39,840 nucleotides of DNA from Clostridiales bacterium (GCA_031270945.1 JAISWZ010000620.1:1-39840), one strand, 5' to 3'. Positions 1 to 7,595 are shown, counted from the first letter of the stretch. The notes: generated by a model from the sequence alone, not told the origin. Made by a program: numbers and translations.

Positions 1-543
1 GAAAGAGTGATAACAGGAATTGAGCGGGAGCGCGAACTTCTGACGGATGTTAAGAAGAAAGCGAACTTCATTATTGACACAAGCAGCACGCTAACAAGGC
101 AGCTTAAGGAAACTGTTAATGAAATAGTGATAAAACAGAAGAAGTTTAACAGCTTAATGATAACAGTTTTGTCATTTGGGTTTAAATACGGCATACCTGG
201 AGACTCAGATTTGGTGTTTGATGTTAGATTCATGCCAAACCCCTTTTATTTGCCGGAACTAAAGAAATTGACTGGATTGGACGCCCAGGTGCGCGATTAC
301 GTCTGCCTCTCGGAAGCCGGAAAGGCCTTTATGGAAAAATGGTTTGACATGATAGCTTTCCTTGTGCCAAACTATGTAAACGAGGGCAAGAACCATTTGG
401 TCATAAGCGTTGGCTGCACGGGGGGCAAGCACAGATCTGTGGCGCTTGCCGAAGCCTTGCGCCAGTTCCTGCAAAGCCAAGGGCTGACTGTCAGCATATC
501 TCATAGGGACATAGACAAAGACGACAAGGCGTTGTATCAGTGA
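1..543 (+). CDS. rapZ: RapZ/YvcJ RNase adapter / nucleotide-binding protein, C-terminal part
   Basis: This reading frame is open from the first base of the window, so the gene is cut at its 5' end. About 180 residues remain of a family usually near 285-295 residues, and the N-terminal P-loop is outside the window. The C-terminal signature is clear: VGCTGGKHRSVALAEAL followed by the SHRDIDK segment, diagnostic of RapZ/YvcJ. In enterobacteria RapZ is an RNA-binding adapter that targets the sRNA GlmZ to RNase E. In Bacillota YvcJ is a nucleotide-binding protein of less clear role, linked to competence. The GTG at position 7 is internal, not a start. In Bacillota the usual order is rapZ-yvcK-whiA-crh; here whiA follows after 243 bp with no yvcK. 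The family call is firm; the role in this organism is inferred. Confidence 0.93.
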   Translation, partial: ERVITGIERERELLTDVKKKANFIIDTSSTLTRQLKETVNEIVIKQKKFNSLMITVLSFGFKYGIPGDSDLVFDVRFMPNPFYLPELKKLTGLDAQVRDYVCLSEAGKAFMEKWFDMIAFLVPNYVNEGKNHLVISVGCTGGKHRSVALAEALRQFLQSQGLTVSISHRDIDKDDKALYQ

Positions 544-761
544 GCGAAAAGAGTTGCATCTTCGCAAGAAATCACGAAGGCATTATGCTGGCGCTTGCGT
601 CAATTTTTATTCTCATCGCTCTCGAGCATGGCGATGCCCCAAACTGGCGTTGGATAGCCAAATGCCAGGCTGATCGCCAAAGCCTTTCGAATCCAGCAAC
701 AAAAACCTGGGGCAAGGGCAGATCGCCAAAGCCGTTAAAAGCCAGCATTAAATTTTCGCTC
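542..761. repeat. Spacer bounded by inverted GAGCGAAAA / TTTTCGCTC motifs
   Basis: The rapZ-whiA spacer starts with GAGCGAAAA (542-550, overlapping the rapZ stop) and ends with its reverse complement TTTTCGCTC (753-761). Inside, GATCGCCAAAGCC occurs twice, near 672 and 720. No convincing gene is present, although yvcK would be expected here. The same 9-11 bp motif recurs in other noncoding regions of the window. It could be a small nonautonomous repeat or scar; the limits are my inference. Confidence 0.4.
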
Positions 762-786
762 GGGAGCATATGAAACAGGTGGGGAC

Positions 787-1683
787 ATGTCTTTTTCATC
801 TGAGGTGAAAAGCGAGCTGCGCGCTATTCCTCTTGGATCCGCGCATTGCTGCCTGGCTGAAGCGGAAGCCATGGCGGCCGCGTGCGGCGGCGGCCTCTTT
901 ATGCTTGAGACCGAGAACTTGGGCTTGGCCCAGAAATTCTTCGAGGCGCAGAAACTTCTTGGGATGCGCCCCGAGGCCAGCGCCAAATGCTCAAGGCCGC
1001 AACGCGGACGGCAGTACTTTGTGGCTGCCGGGGACAAGGATAGGGCAGATGAGCTTGAAGCTCAATTCCCTGTTGATTCCTTGGGGAAGAAAGGCAAGAA
1101 GGGATTGAGCGACTGCTGCAAAAGGGCTTACTTGAGAGGGGCGTTCCTTGCGGCGGGCTCTGTGAGCAATCCCGAGAAGAACTACCACCTGGAGTTCGCC
1201 GCTTTCTGCAAGAGCCACGGAGAGGGCCTGGCGCGGCTCATGGGGGGCTACGGCCTAAACGCCAAGCTTATGGAGAGGAAAGGCCGCTACATTGTTTATC
1301 TTAAAGAGGGAGAGAATATAGTTGACCTGCTGAACTTGATGGGCGCCCATAAATCTCTGATGCGGATGGAAAACAACCGCATCGTGCGGGATATCAGAAA
1401 CAACATAAACCGGGCGGTTAACTGCGAGGCCGCAAACATCCAAAAAACCATATCCGCCGCATTGAAGCAGATTGACGACATCAAGACAATAGAGAGAATC
1501 GCTGGACTGGATTGCCTCAGCGGCCAACTGGAGGAGGTGGCGCGGTTGCGCCTCATGCACGAGGAGGCGAGCTTGAAGGAAATAGGCGGCATGCTGACGC
1601 CTGCTGTCGGCAAGTCGGGCGTGAGCCATAGGCTCCGCAAAATAAGTGAAATCGCTGAGAATTTAAGGGGAGGGTTATTATGA
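787..1683 (+). CDS. whiA: WhiA, DNA-binding regulator / cell-division factor
   Basis: The 298-residue product has the normal length for WhiA and starts with the typical MSFSSEVKSEL. The N-terminal half carries the degenerate LAGLIDADG homing-endonuclease-like fold (KRAYLRGAFLAAGSVSNPEK). The C-terminus has the helix-turn-helix (LRLMHEEASLKEIGGML, then VGKSGVSHRLRKI). WhiA controls sporulation in actinobacteria and affects chromosome segregation and division in Bacillota. The ATG at 787 follows AGGTGGGG at a short spacing. Its TGA overlaps the ATG of the next gene (ATGA at 1680-1683), implying translational coupling. The family is certain; target genes cannot be read from the sequence. Confidence 0.96.
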   Translation: MSFSSEVKSELRAIPLGSAHCCLAEAEAMAAACGGGLFMLETENLGLAQKFFEAQKLLGMRPEASAKCSRPQRGRQYFVAAGDKDRADELEAQFPVDSLGKKGKKGLSDCCKRAYLRGAFLAAGSVSNPEKNYHLEFAAFCKSHGEGLARLMGGYGLNAKLMERKGRYIVYLKEGENIVDLLNLMGAHKSLMRMENNRIVRDIRNNINRAVNCEAANIQKTISAALKQIDDIKTIERIAGLDCLSGQLEEVARLRLMHEEASLKEIGGMLTPAVGKSGVSHRLRKISEIAENLRGGLL

Positions 1684-1928
1684 TTTCGCGCAGCATCCAG
1701 GTATCGGCCAGTTTGGACGCGCGTCCTGCGGCATTGTTCGTGCAGACGGCAAGCCAGTTCGCGTCAAGCATCCACCTTACTATCGAAAACAAGAAGATAA
1801 ACGCCAAGAGCATCATGGGCGTAATCTCCCTGGGCGTACTCGACGGGCAGAACGTCCTCATCTCGGCTGAAGGCAAGGATGAGGTGCAAGCCGTGGACAA
1901 GCTGGAGAAGTTCCTTTGCGCCGAATAG
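1680..1928 (+). CDS. crh: Crh-like HPr paralogue lacking the phospho-histidine
   Basis: This 82-residue protein has the full HPr fold signature. The active-site motif normally reads H-A-R-P; here it reads SLDARPAALFVQTA, so Asp13 stands where His15 of HPr would be. The regulatory serine is kept (Ser44 in NAKSIMGVISLGV, equal to Ser46). Loss of the histidine means the protein cannot relay phosphate from PEP to sugar permeases. Retention of the serine fits Crh, the catabolite-repression cofactor phosphorylated by HPr kinase and recognised by CcpA. In Bacillus Crh the residue is glutamine; here it is aspartate. The position directly after whiA, with overlapping start and stop, matches the crh locus. 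The regulatory role is by family analogy. Confidence 0.88.
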   Translation: MISRSIQVSASLDARPAALFVQTASQFASSIHLTIENKKINAKSIMGVISLGVLDGQNVLISAEGKDEVQAVDKLEKFLCAE

Positions 1929-2095
1929 CCAGCAACGGCTGATGCGGGGGCTTGCGCCTGTATGCCCGTCTTGGCGCAAGGCGCAACCCTCGCGCCCTTT
2001 GGCGCAATCTAGCATGGCTAAATTTTCTTTTCGCTGGCGGGAGCGGCGTGAATTGCGCTCGCCAGGACAGCTTTATGAATTTACATATAGTTTTG

Positions 2096-2125
2096 TTGAC
2101 AGGCCTCCCCATTTCGTTATACAAT
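2096..2125 (+). promoter_or_regulatory. Sigma-A type promoter for the gene at 2293
   Basis: A perfect -35 TTGACA lies at 2096-2101. The overlapping -10 candidates TATACA (2118-2123, 16 bp spacer) and TACAAT (2120-2125, 18 bp spacer) follow. The start codon is about 170 bp downstream. Confidence 0.6.
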
Positions 2126-2176
2126 GGAATAGCGCGAAAAAGAGCAAAATATACTTTAACGAAATATGATATCACA

Positions 2177-2242
2177 AGAGGCGCTCAAGCCGGCAGCCGC
2201 TGCAACGAAACATGCTTTAACGCCAGAGGCGCTCAAGCCGGC
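2177..2242 (+). repeat. 18-bp direct repeat, two copies 48 bp apart
   Basis: AGAGGCGCTCAAGCCGGC occurs at 2177-2194 and 2225-2242. The second copy continues into GCTTGAGG, making the hairpin CTCAAGC-CGGC-GCTTGAG. Both copies lie in the leader of the gene starting at 2293, between its promoter and ribosome binding site. Confidence 0.7.
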
Positions 2243-2292
2243 GCTTGAGGCAAGCTCTTTTCGCAAACCATAATGCCGAGAGGGTGAGGCCC

Positions 2293-2940
2293 ATGTTTTT
2301 GAAAGAGAGCTTTCGATACCAAAATTTTTTAGACAGGCTAATTTCAACAGCCGCTTCCTGCCTTGAAGAAGACAGGTATGTAACTACAACCAAGGCCTTG
2401 CACTACAAGAAGCAGGCTGACCAGAACGCGAAAGACGAGACGGTTGACACCATTGCCGAAAGGCCTTTCGGGTGCAGCGTAAACGAGCTCATAGACTTCT
2501 ATGTCAGCCTCACAGACGAGAAAGAGGCGCTTACGTTTGCCATAGGCAAAGCCAAGGCGGAATGCGGAGTTGACATAGACAGCGCTTTGGCGCTCAACAG
2601 GCTGCGCCATGACGCGGCGGAAGCCATGTCCAGGCTTGCGGGGCTCAAGTCGAGAGAGCTCGACACGACTGGCCGCGACTTCAGGATAAACAACGAGGGC
2701 AACCAAACTCCTTATGTCTACAAGATAAAGGAAGTCATTACCATAGATTTCGACCGGAACAAGCCAAAGTCATTGGCGAAGTCCCTGCTCAAGAAAAGCG
2801 ACGAGATTTCAGCGCAGGTAGACAGGCTCTTTCTTTCTGTCGAGGTTGGCTATGAGCCGAAGTACGACATCAACGACAAGTTTGAAGACGCTTTGGAAGA
2901 GTTCCTGTCAGCGCAAGGCGGCCATGCCAGCGAGCTTTAA
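2293..2940 (+). CDS. Conserved-looking hypothetical protein, possibly phage or mobile-element related
   Basis: I chose the ATG at 2293 because AGGGTGAGG lies just upstream; longer upstream frames lack such a site. The product has 215 residues and no signal peptide or membrane segment. It is rich in charged helices, with KETLTF/EKEALTF-like heptads in the middle (about residues 75-130). It then has a segment reading FRINNEGNQTPYVYKI followed by KEVITIDFDRN, and an acidic end. I recall similar unannotated proteins in Bacillota prophages and integrative elements, but cannot confirm this. The gene stands alone with its own promoter and two 18-bp leader repeats. No function is assigned. Confidence 0.7.
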   Translation: MFLKESFRYQNFLDRLISTAASCLEEDRYVTTTKALHYKKQADQNAKDETVDTIAERPFGCSVNELIDFYVSLTDEKEALTFAIGKAKAECGVDIDSALALNRLRHDAAEAMSRLAGLKSRELDTTGRDFRINNEGNQTPYVYKIKEVITIDFDRNKPKSLAKSLLKKSDEISAQVDRLFLSVEVGYEPKYDINDKFEDALEEFLSAQGGHASEL

Positions 2941-3370
2941 GCGCGAATCCCAAAGATCCAGCGCGGCGTAAAAGCCCTACGAAGGCTTCAATGCGGACCT
3001 TTGCGAGCCATAGCTCCAAGATGCATGGCAAAAGCTTTAAACTCTTTGGCATGAGCCGACTTTCCGCCGTTGCGCCCGCAGCCCTAGCCTAGATGGAAGC
3101 GCCAGCCGGTTCATGTAGCCGAACTATGGTGCTGCAACCGGAAAAAATGAATAATGTGCTGAAAACATTACATGATATTCGTCTCGAGAATATCCCTCAT
3201 TCCATCTTCGATAGTGTTCCAGCTCCCGAAAGGAAGCGCGCCATCCCCTTCTGGCGCTATTTGCCATAGCCCCCTTGTGAGGCGCTTAGGCGCCAAATAG
3301 AAATAAAATGGCTGCGCTTGATTTGCGGCAAAGGCTGTGGGCGAAGCGGCGGACAAATATAAGCGTTAAA
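2941..3370. other. Noncoding stretch, no gene recognised
   Basis: No reading frame here has both a plausible ribosome binding site and protein-like composition. Position 2943 onward carries a weak match (GAATCCCAAAG) to the dispersed repeat arm. The stretch ends at the bidirectional terminator at 3371. Confidence 0.6.
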
Positions 3371-3402
3371 AAGCCCCAGCGATTCGCTGGGGCTTTTTTT
3401 TG
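3371..3402. terminator. Bidirectional intrinsic terminator
   Basis: AAGCCCCAGCG and CGCTGGGGCTT form a perfect 11-bp stem with a three-base loop. It is flanked by A residues on the left and eight T residues on the right. It can stop transcription from the left and also end the minus-strand transcript of the exported-protein gene. Confidence 0.9.
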
Positions 3403-3515
3403 GAGTTCAAGCCGTTTTCCGTAAAGGTCATAGGCTGGCTCCAATTATTGGTTTAATTTTGAAGTTCAAGCCGTTTTCCGCGAAAGTCATAGGCTGGCTC
3501 CAATTATTGGTTTAA
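3402..3515 (-). repeat. Tandem duplication (59-bp period) of a gene 3' end
   Basis: Two tandem copies, about 3402-3456 and 3461-3515, share nearly all bases; the main difference is a short block near 3420 and 3480. The upstream copy (minus-strand sense) contains the last codons and TAA stop of the exported-protein gene. The other copy lies in the 3' untranslated region before the terminator. The unit therefore duplicates the gene's terminus, stop included. Confidence 0.85.
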
Positions 3516-5048
3516 GGATACGACTGTAAATAAATGAACGTCTGCGAACGTGCCCGTCGGCTTGTGATGAACTCTTAAGTTTATATAATTTTCCGGCTTG
3601 GCGGGAGAGATCGAGAATGCCCAATACCCCCATTGAATCTTATCCCCTCCAAGCCAGCCTACCTCATCATTTCTGAAGTGCGTTCCGGCCAGCGCATCGC
3701 CGTATTCGTACACTTCCAGGCCAAAGTCTTCCGCTTTGACATCCTTGTAATCCAAGGCCAGCCCCCAAGACATGAACTCATTCGTGCTTGGCTTAGTGGC
3801 CACGTAGCCAATGTCGTGACGGGTCGCGCCGTTGTCGAACTTCAGCGACACGGGATCATAGTTTATCAGGCTCTCAATGCTGTAATCCCCTTCGAACTTT
3901 GTTGGCTCAGAGAGGTAATTGATCGCTTTGCGCTCAATGGGAAAGCGACCGCCATATTCAGTCTCGTTGGCATACTCTATGGAGTCAGCTGGCAAGGTGT
4001 CGACAAAGCGCAATCCTTCAATGGCATAGGGCGCTATTGAGAGATTGTCAACGATTGGGTCAGTCACGAGGTATTCATCCCCGATCTCCCTTGCAAACTC
4101 GGGTGCCTCATATTTAACCCTTGCGTCCGTTACGGGATATTCATCTTCGATCTCGTCTGCCTCGTCTGCCTCATCTGCCTCGTCTGCCTCTTCTGCCTCC
4201 TCGGGCGACTCATATTCAACCCTGCCGCTGCCAGTTATGTTATGCAAAAGCGCCTTGGCGTTTGGTGTCCATCCGCCATTTTCCTCCAAGCCGAAGGAGT
4301 TGAAGTCGCCTGGCGAATCAATGTCGCCTTTCGCTGTAGCCATTTGCGTGTCTGCTGTGATGCCGTAGTAGTACTGTCCTCCTGGGATGTTCTTAGCCTT
4401 TGTGATCTGGTTCAAGAGAAGGCCGGTAGCCTCTCCTGGATTCAAAGGAGACGCCCAATAGATCCAGCCGTCAGTGTCAGCTACCCAGTAGTCGCCTTCA
4501 ATGGCGCCGTTGGCAATCCAATTCGCCATGTCATAAAGGGTTGCAGCCCTGGTCTTTTTGATTCCAGGCTCGGTTCCATTATACTCGGTGATGTCCGTGG
4601 CTATGAAGCCGTCTTTTTGATCCTTGAGCTCAACAGGCTTATAGTACTTTTCGCCGCCAAAGGACAGGCTCCAGTACTCGCGAAACGGACCTGTTCCATA
4701 CGGGAAGCTAATTATTGACCAAGAATCCTTGTCTTGGAGTGTGGCGCCAGGCACAAGAGACTTGGCTTCCTTGCCAGCGAGGTCTTCTCCGGCAAAAGTT
4801 CCTGTTTCCATGTACTCGCTGAGCCTGACTCGGACAAATATTGGGACTGTTCCCCAATTCTCCACATAGACATCCTTGTTGCTTTGGCCGTCATAGTCAT
4901 CGTGGACTGTTCCGCCAGGCAAGTCGTCTGCGCCGATTATTCCTGTCGTTGTCTTGTTGCTCAGGCTTATCCAGGCAAAAGTGCCTGAGATCACAGCTAC
5001 TAGAGCAACTAGCGCGATGACGACAGAGATGAGTTTCTTGTTTTTCAT
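3504..5048 (-). CDS. SipW-type signal peptide exported protein
   Basis: The product has 514 residues. It begins MKNKKLISVVIALVALVAV and then ISGTFAWISLS, the pattern of SipW-dependent signal peptides (TasA/camelysin-like surface proteins). The next segment, DVYVENWGTVPIFVRVRLSEY, matches the beta-sandwich opening of that group. Around residues 280-300 there is an acidic run of Glu-Ala-Asp repeats. The flanking sequences then repeat a DEYPVTD / DEYLVTD motif. No sortase motif or C-terminal membrane segment is seen, so it is probably secreted or matrix-associated. The ATG at 5048 follows ACGGAGGAATCGCA. No sipW peptidase gene is in the window. The leader is about 450 nt and contains several palindromic repeats. 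Its exact function is unknown; the signal-peptide class is the firm part. Confidence 0.85.
   Translation of the reverse strand: MKNKKLISVVIALVALVAVISGTFAWISLSNKTTTGIIGADDLPGGTVHDDYDGQSNKDVYVENWGTVPIFVRVRLSEYMETGTFAGEDLAGKEAKSLVPGATLQDKDSWSIISFPYGTGPFREYWSLSFGGEKYYKPVELKDQKDGFIATDITEYNGTEPGIKKTRAATLYDMANWIANGAIEGDYWVADTDGWIYWASPLNPGEATGLLLNQITKAKNIPGGQYYYGITADTQMATAKGDIDSPGDFNSFGLEENGGWTPNAKALLHNITGSGRVEYESPEEAEEADEADEADEADEIEDEYPVTDARVKYEAPEFAREIGDEYLVTDPIVDNLSIAPYAIEGLRFVDTLPADSIEYANETEYGGRFPIERKAINYLSEPTKFEGDYSIESLINYDPVSLKFDNGATRHDIGYVATKPSTNEFMSWGLALDYKDVKAEDFGLEVYEYGDALAGTHFRNDEVGWLGGDKIQWGYWAFSISPAKPENYINLRVHHKPTGTFADVHLFTVVSLNQ
4153..4200 (-). repeat. 9-bp tandem repeat encoding Glu-Ala-Asp units
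   Basis: On the minus strand, units of the type GAGGCAGAC/T are repeated about five times and encode EAD triplets inside the exported protein. Unit changes would be in frame, giving length variation without frameshift. Confidence 0.8.
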
Positions 5049-5068
5049 TGCGATTCCTCCGTTTTTTT

Positions 5069-5135
5069 AGCGCATGTCCCAAAGATTTAAGGCTTGTTTG
5101 GCGCATATCCCAAATTTAATTTAGAGATATGCTCT
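5069..5135. repeat. Dispersed palindromic repeat: one half copy and one short copy
   Basis: A single arm GCGCATGTCCCAAAG (about 5070-5084) lies next to the ribosome binding site of the exported-protein gene. A short complete copy at 5101-5135 reads GCGCATATCCCAAAT ... GATATGCTCT. Both lie in the presumed leader of the gene starting at 5048. Confidence 0.8.
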
Positions 5136-5137
5136 TA

Positions 5138-5238
5138 GTGCATATCCCAAAATTCCATATTGGTGCCGGAAAAATCCTGGCGAATGCTTCAACGCCGGAT
5201 TTTTCTGGCACCTCGGATATAATTTAGGGATATGCTCT
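5138..5238. repeat. Dispersed palindromic repeat, full-length copy with central hairpin
   Basis: The outer arms are GTGCATATCCCAAAATT on the left and AATTTAGGGATATGCTCT on the right. The core is a long hairpin: GGTGCCGGAAAAATC pairs with GATTTTTCTGGCACC around a loop containing GCGAATGCTTC. The copy at 23336-23437 has the same core in opposite orientation. Confidence 0.85.
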
Positions 5239-5374
5239 TATTCTTGCTGCGGGCTCAGCAAGCGTGTTTCCCAAGCCGTAAATATGGGGGTGCGCTCTTG
5301 ATAGTGAAGCACTTCTAGCGGCAACGCAATGCGAGCGTTGCACTTTAGCGTTTCAAGCCAAGGAGGGGGATTCC

Positions 5375-5497
5375 ATGGCGAAAGCTTCTTTTGTGGTTAG
5401 CTGCGCAGGATGCGCCCAGGTTTGGACGCGCTATTCGAAAAGGCGTTGTGGGAACAAATATCATGATTCGACCATTTCGTCTATATTCCAACATTAA
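5375..5497 (+). CDS. Possible 40-residue cysteine-containing small protein
   Basis: An ATG at 5375 follows the very strong site AAGGAGGGGGATTCC and opens 40 codons ending at TAA 5495-5497. The product starts MAKASFVVSCAGCAQVW and continues with KRRCGNKYH, giving a CxxC pair at residues 10 and 13 plus Cys25 and His30, a spacing that could bind zinc. No obvious + strand promoter was found. It lies antisense to the presumed long leader of the exported-protein gene. I do not recognise a family, and it could be chance; the ribosome binding site is the main support. Confidence 0.35.
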   Translation: MAKASFVVSCAGCAQVWTRYSKRRCGNKYHDSTISSIFQH

Positions 5498-5501
5498 ATC
5501 T

Positions 5502-5530
5502 ATTATATCTATAAAGTCGCTTGATGTCAA
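5502..5530 (-). promoter_or_regulatory. Consensus sigma-A promoter reading towards the exported-protein gene
   Basis: On the minus strand TTGACA (5530-5525), a 17-bp spacer and TATAAT (5507-5502) form a perfect consensus promoter. The nearest minus-strand start is 5048, giving a leader of about 450 nt that would include the palindromic repeats at 5069-5238. Confidence 0.7.
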
Positions 5531-5747
5531 TAACTATCCGAGAAATTTGCGTCCTGTTGCTGCATCAAGAAAAGGGATTTAGGGCTTAGTTGAGCTGTAT
5601 TAGAAAATGGGGGTGGCACAACACATATGCGATGCCTCAAACCCCTTTAATTTCTTAGGCAATATTAGACGGAGTTCGACAGAAAGCGTCTCTGCTTCCC
5701 TAAACTAAAAAAACCGTACGCATGCGCGCACGGCTTTTCAAATCGTA

Positions 5748-6599
5748 TCATATGACGTTTGTCAAGAACGGAAACTTTTTGCTGTACTTTTCAAAAAGAA
5801 TCTTGATCTTAGAACCCATAACATCGGATTCACAAGGAATGTCTTCGTTGAGGCGACTAAAATCCAGTTTAGACGTTAAGCATTTCCACTCTGGCGAATC
5901 TTCAACAAAGCATTGCACGTTGTCCTGCATCAGCAACTTGTGATTCATTAGCAACGTCTGGCCAATGCCGCAACCGTCAAATATAACTAAAACCTTGCAG
6001 CCTTTGCAAGCTTGGATTGCGTTTGCGGCATTGCTTTTATCTCCAAAGGAAATGATCTCCGCAGAGCAATGCTTAAAAACCTTGGTGAAAAAGCTAAAGC
6101 TGCCTTTCGTGCCTTCCACAAGAATCTTGTCCGGCTCTGCATAAGCATCCAAATCGAAGTCAACTAGGTTTACAGACTCGTGGCGCGTTTCGCTGACTTC
6201 TAAAGCATATGCCGTTTTATAGCTAACCTTAACCTTGTTTAGATGCCTTTTGATTATCACAAAGTAGCTGGGTGAATTTTCAATTAATTCATTTACATTG
6301 GAATAATTCAGGAAAGAATTGTTTCCATCAACAAATATAACGCACCTATTTTTAAGAAACTCTTTCAAATCCATGCTATGTTCGTTTCTGTAATCCTTCA
6401 ACAGAGTGCACTTCAGCCCTTTTTCGCCGCATGCAATTTCCAAGCGAGATCCCAGCAATGATTTTGATTGGTCGCTTAAAGACTGCGCCGCTCTTGTCTT
6501 TCCGGTTCCGGAATCACCTGTTAGAATATTTATTTTCTCATGTATCTTGAAATGATACGACCAGCCTTCCCTTGTGTTTCTGATAGATATTTCAATCAT
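5748..6599 (-). CDS. P-loop ATPase with a TOPRIM-like second half
   Basis: The product has 283 residues. Walker A is TGDSGTGKT (Lys34, Thr35), and a Walker B-like strand is RCVIFVDGN (Asp91). A strand YFVIIKR near residue 112 resembles a sensor region. From residue 158 it reads KILVEG, and later VLVIFDGCGIG (Asp208). This spacing recalls the Glu and Asp motifs of a TOPRIM domain, with the second Asp of the usual DxD replaced by Cys210. That layout would make it a miniature, possibly inactive relative of OLD-type ATPase-nucleases; the P-loop is seen, the TOPRIM reading is inference. It starts 3 bp after the DUF4869 stop, with AAAGG before the ATG, so the two genes are an operon. The function is unknown. 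Confidence 0.8.
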   Translation of the reverse strand: MIEISIRNTREGWSYHFKIHEKINILTGDSGTGKTRAAQSLSDQSKSLLGSRLEIACGEKGLKCTLLKDYRNEHSMDLKEFLKNRCVIFVDGNNSFLNYSNVNELIENSPSYFVIIKRHLNKVKVSYKTAYALEVSETRHESVNLVDFDLDAYAEPDKILVEGTKGSFSFFTKVFKHCSAEIISFGDKSNAANAIQACKGCKVLVIFDGCGIGQTLLMNHKLLMQDNVQCFVEDSPEWKCLTSKLDFSRLNEDIPCESDVMGSKIKILFEKYSKKFPFLTNVI

Positions 6600-6602
6600 A
6601 GC

Positions 6603-7295
6603 TCAACCTTTTCTAGGCTTGATTATGCCCTCAAACCATTCGTCAGGAATCTTGCTGCTTTCCCTTGCAAGCCAATCAAAATAGTCTAGCTTTTCTTCGT
6701 CTTCGTCTACTTCATCTAATTCAATAATGTCGCTTGAATCCTCTATTGCTTCTTCTTTGCCTTCTTCAGGCTTGTCTTCGATAGTCAGCATCCACAGAAA
6801 GTCATAGGGCTTTTTCCATATTTGCAACCGTTGCTTGGTGGTCGAAACAAATTCATACCACAGGTCATAGTATTCTTCAAATGTCTCAGTGATCTTGTCC
6901 AGGTTTATGATTTTGCATTGAAAAGGAGACTTGCTGTAGATATCATCGCAAAACCCTATGTCATACCCCAATGTAATGTAGCAATCCACCCTTTTCCCAA
7001 TTTCCACTAGCCATGGCCCGCAATTGTCTCCCATGGCATTTCCATCAAGAAGAACATTGGGCTCCTTGTAAAGCATTATCAAAGCCTTTACTCCGCCTGA
7101 CAGCCCTAGAGGGGACATGGACCTGCCTGTATAGTCGCGAATGTACTCGCCATCGACCGCTTCAGACTTGTCTACGCTCTTTACCATTTCCTTGACAAGC
7201 GGATCGTCAAGCCATTCGGTTTTCCGTATATTCTCAAAGAAAGCGTCTACATCTCCAATTTCCCTCTTGCAATAGCCCCACCAAACATGCAGCAA
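6603..7295 (-). CDS. DUF4869 domain protein with acidic C-terminal extension
   Basis: The first 150 or so residues fit the DUF4869 family as I remember it: MLHVWWG at the start, EWLDDPLVKEMVKSVDKSE, then LSGGVKALIMLY and GDNCGPWLVEIG. A tail of about 80 residues follows with an acidic stretch (ELDEVDEDEEKLDYFDW). The start is a TTG at 7295, preceded by AGAAGGGGG; the family's usual M-L-x-hydrophobic opening supports it over the out-of-frame ATG a few bases later. DUF4869 has no established function. The next gene, 3 bp on, is the P-loop protein, suggesting the two act together. A promoter matching that of the PD-(D/E)XK-like gene lies 133 bp upstream. Confidence 0.8.
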   Translation of the reverse strand: MLHVWWGYCKREIGDVDAFFENIRKTEWLDDPLVKEMVKSVDKSEAVDGEYIRDYTGRSMSPLGLSGGVKALIMLYKEPNVLLDGNAMGDNCGPWLVEIGKRVDCYITLGYDIGFCDDIYSKSPFQCKIINLDKITETFEEYYDLWYEFVSTTKQRLQIWKKPYDFLWMLTIEDKPEEGKEEAIEDSSDIIELDEVDEDEEKLDYFDWLARESSKIPDEWFEGIIKPRKG

Positions 7296-7427
7296 AAAAT
7301 CGCCCCCTTCTTTCTAATTCTCTTTCTGCGCTTGCTAGGCAAATGCCCTTTCGCCATTTTGAGGAATCCGGGACGAGCCTGATTTTGCTCAAAAACTTGA
7401 TTCCGTAGCCCGTTCTTGCCACAAACC

Positions 7428-7456
7428 ATTATATCATGTCTGCTTTCATAAAGCAA
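7428..7456 (-). promoter_or_regulatory. Promoter of the DUF4869/P-loop operon
   Basis: Minus strand: TTGCTT (7456-7451), 17 bp, TATAAT (7433-7428), with the wider -10 context ATGATATAATGG. The leader to the TTG start is about 133 nt. The promoter at 8674-8702 has the same hexamers, spacer length and -10 context. Confidence 0.7.
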
Positions 7457-7595
7457 TAGTTATTGCGCTTGCGTGCAGGATTTAGCCTTGGAAGCCAGTC
7501 CGGCCGCTTAACAGACGCTTTCGCTCGCAAGCTCTAAACGCGTCAGCCGCCGCATGCCTCTTTGCGGCGGCTTTGTTCGCGCTTCGCGACTTGGA

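Noticed and set aside
540..773. 77-codon frame between rapZ and whiA
   Set aside because: It overlaps the rapZ stop, has no clear ribosome binding site and its product reads like chance translation of repeats; it is not yvcK.
4045..4368. Ser/Ala-rich frame opposite the exported-protein gene
   Set aside because: It is the antisense reading of the Glu-Ala-Asp repeat and flanks; the minus-strand gene has the signal peptide and ribosome binding site.
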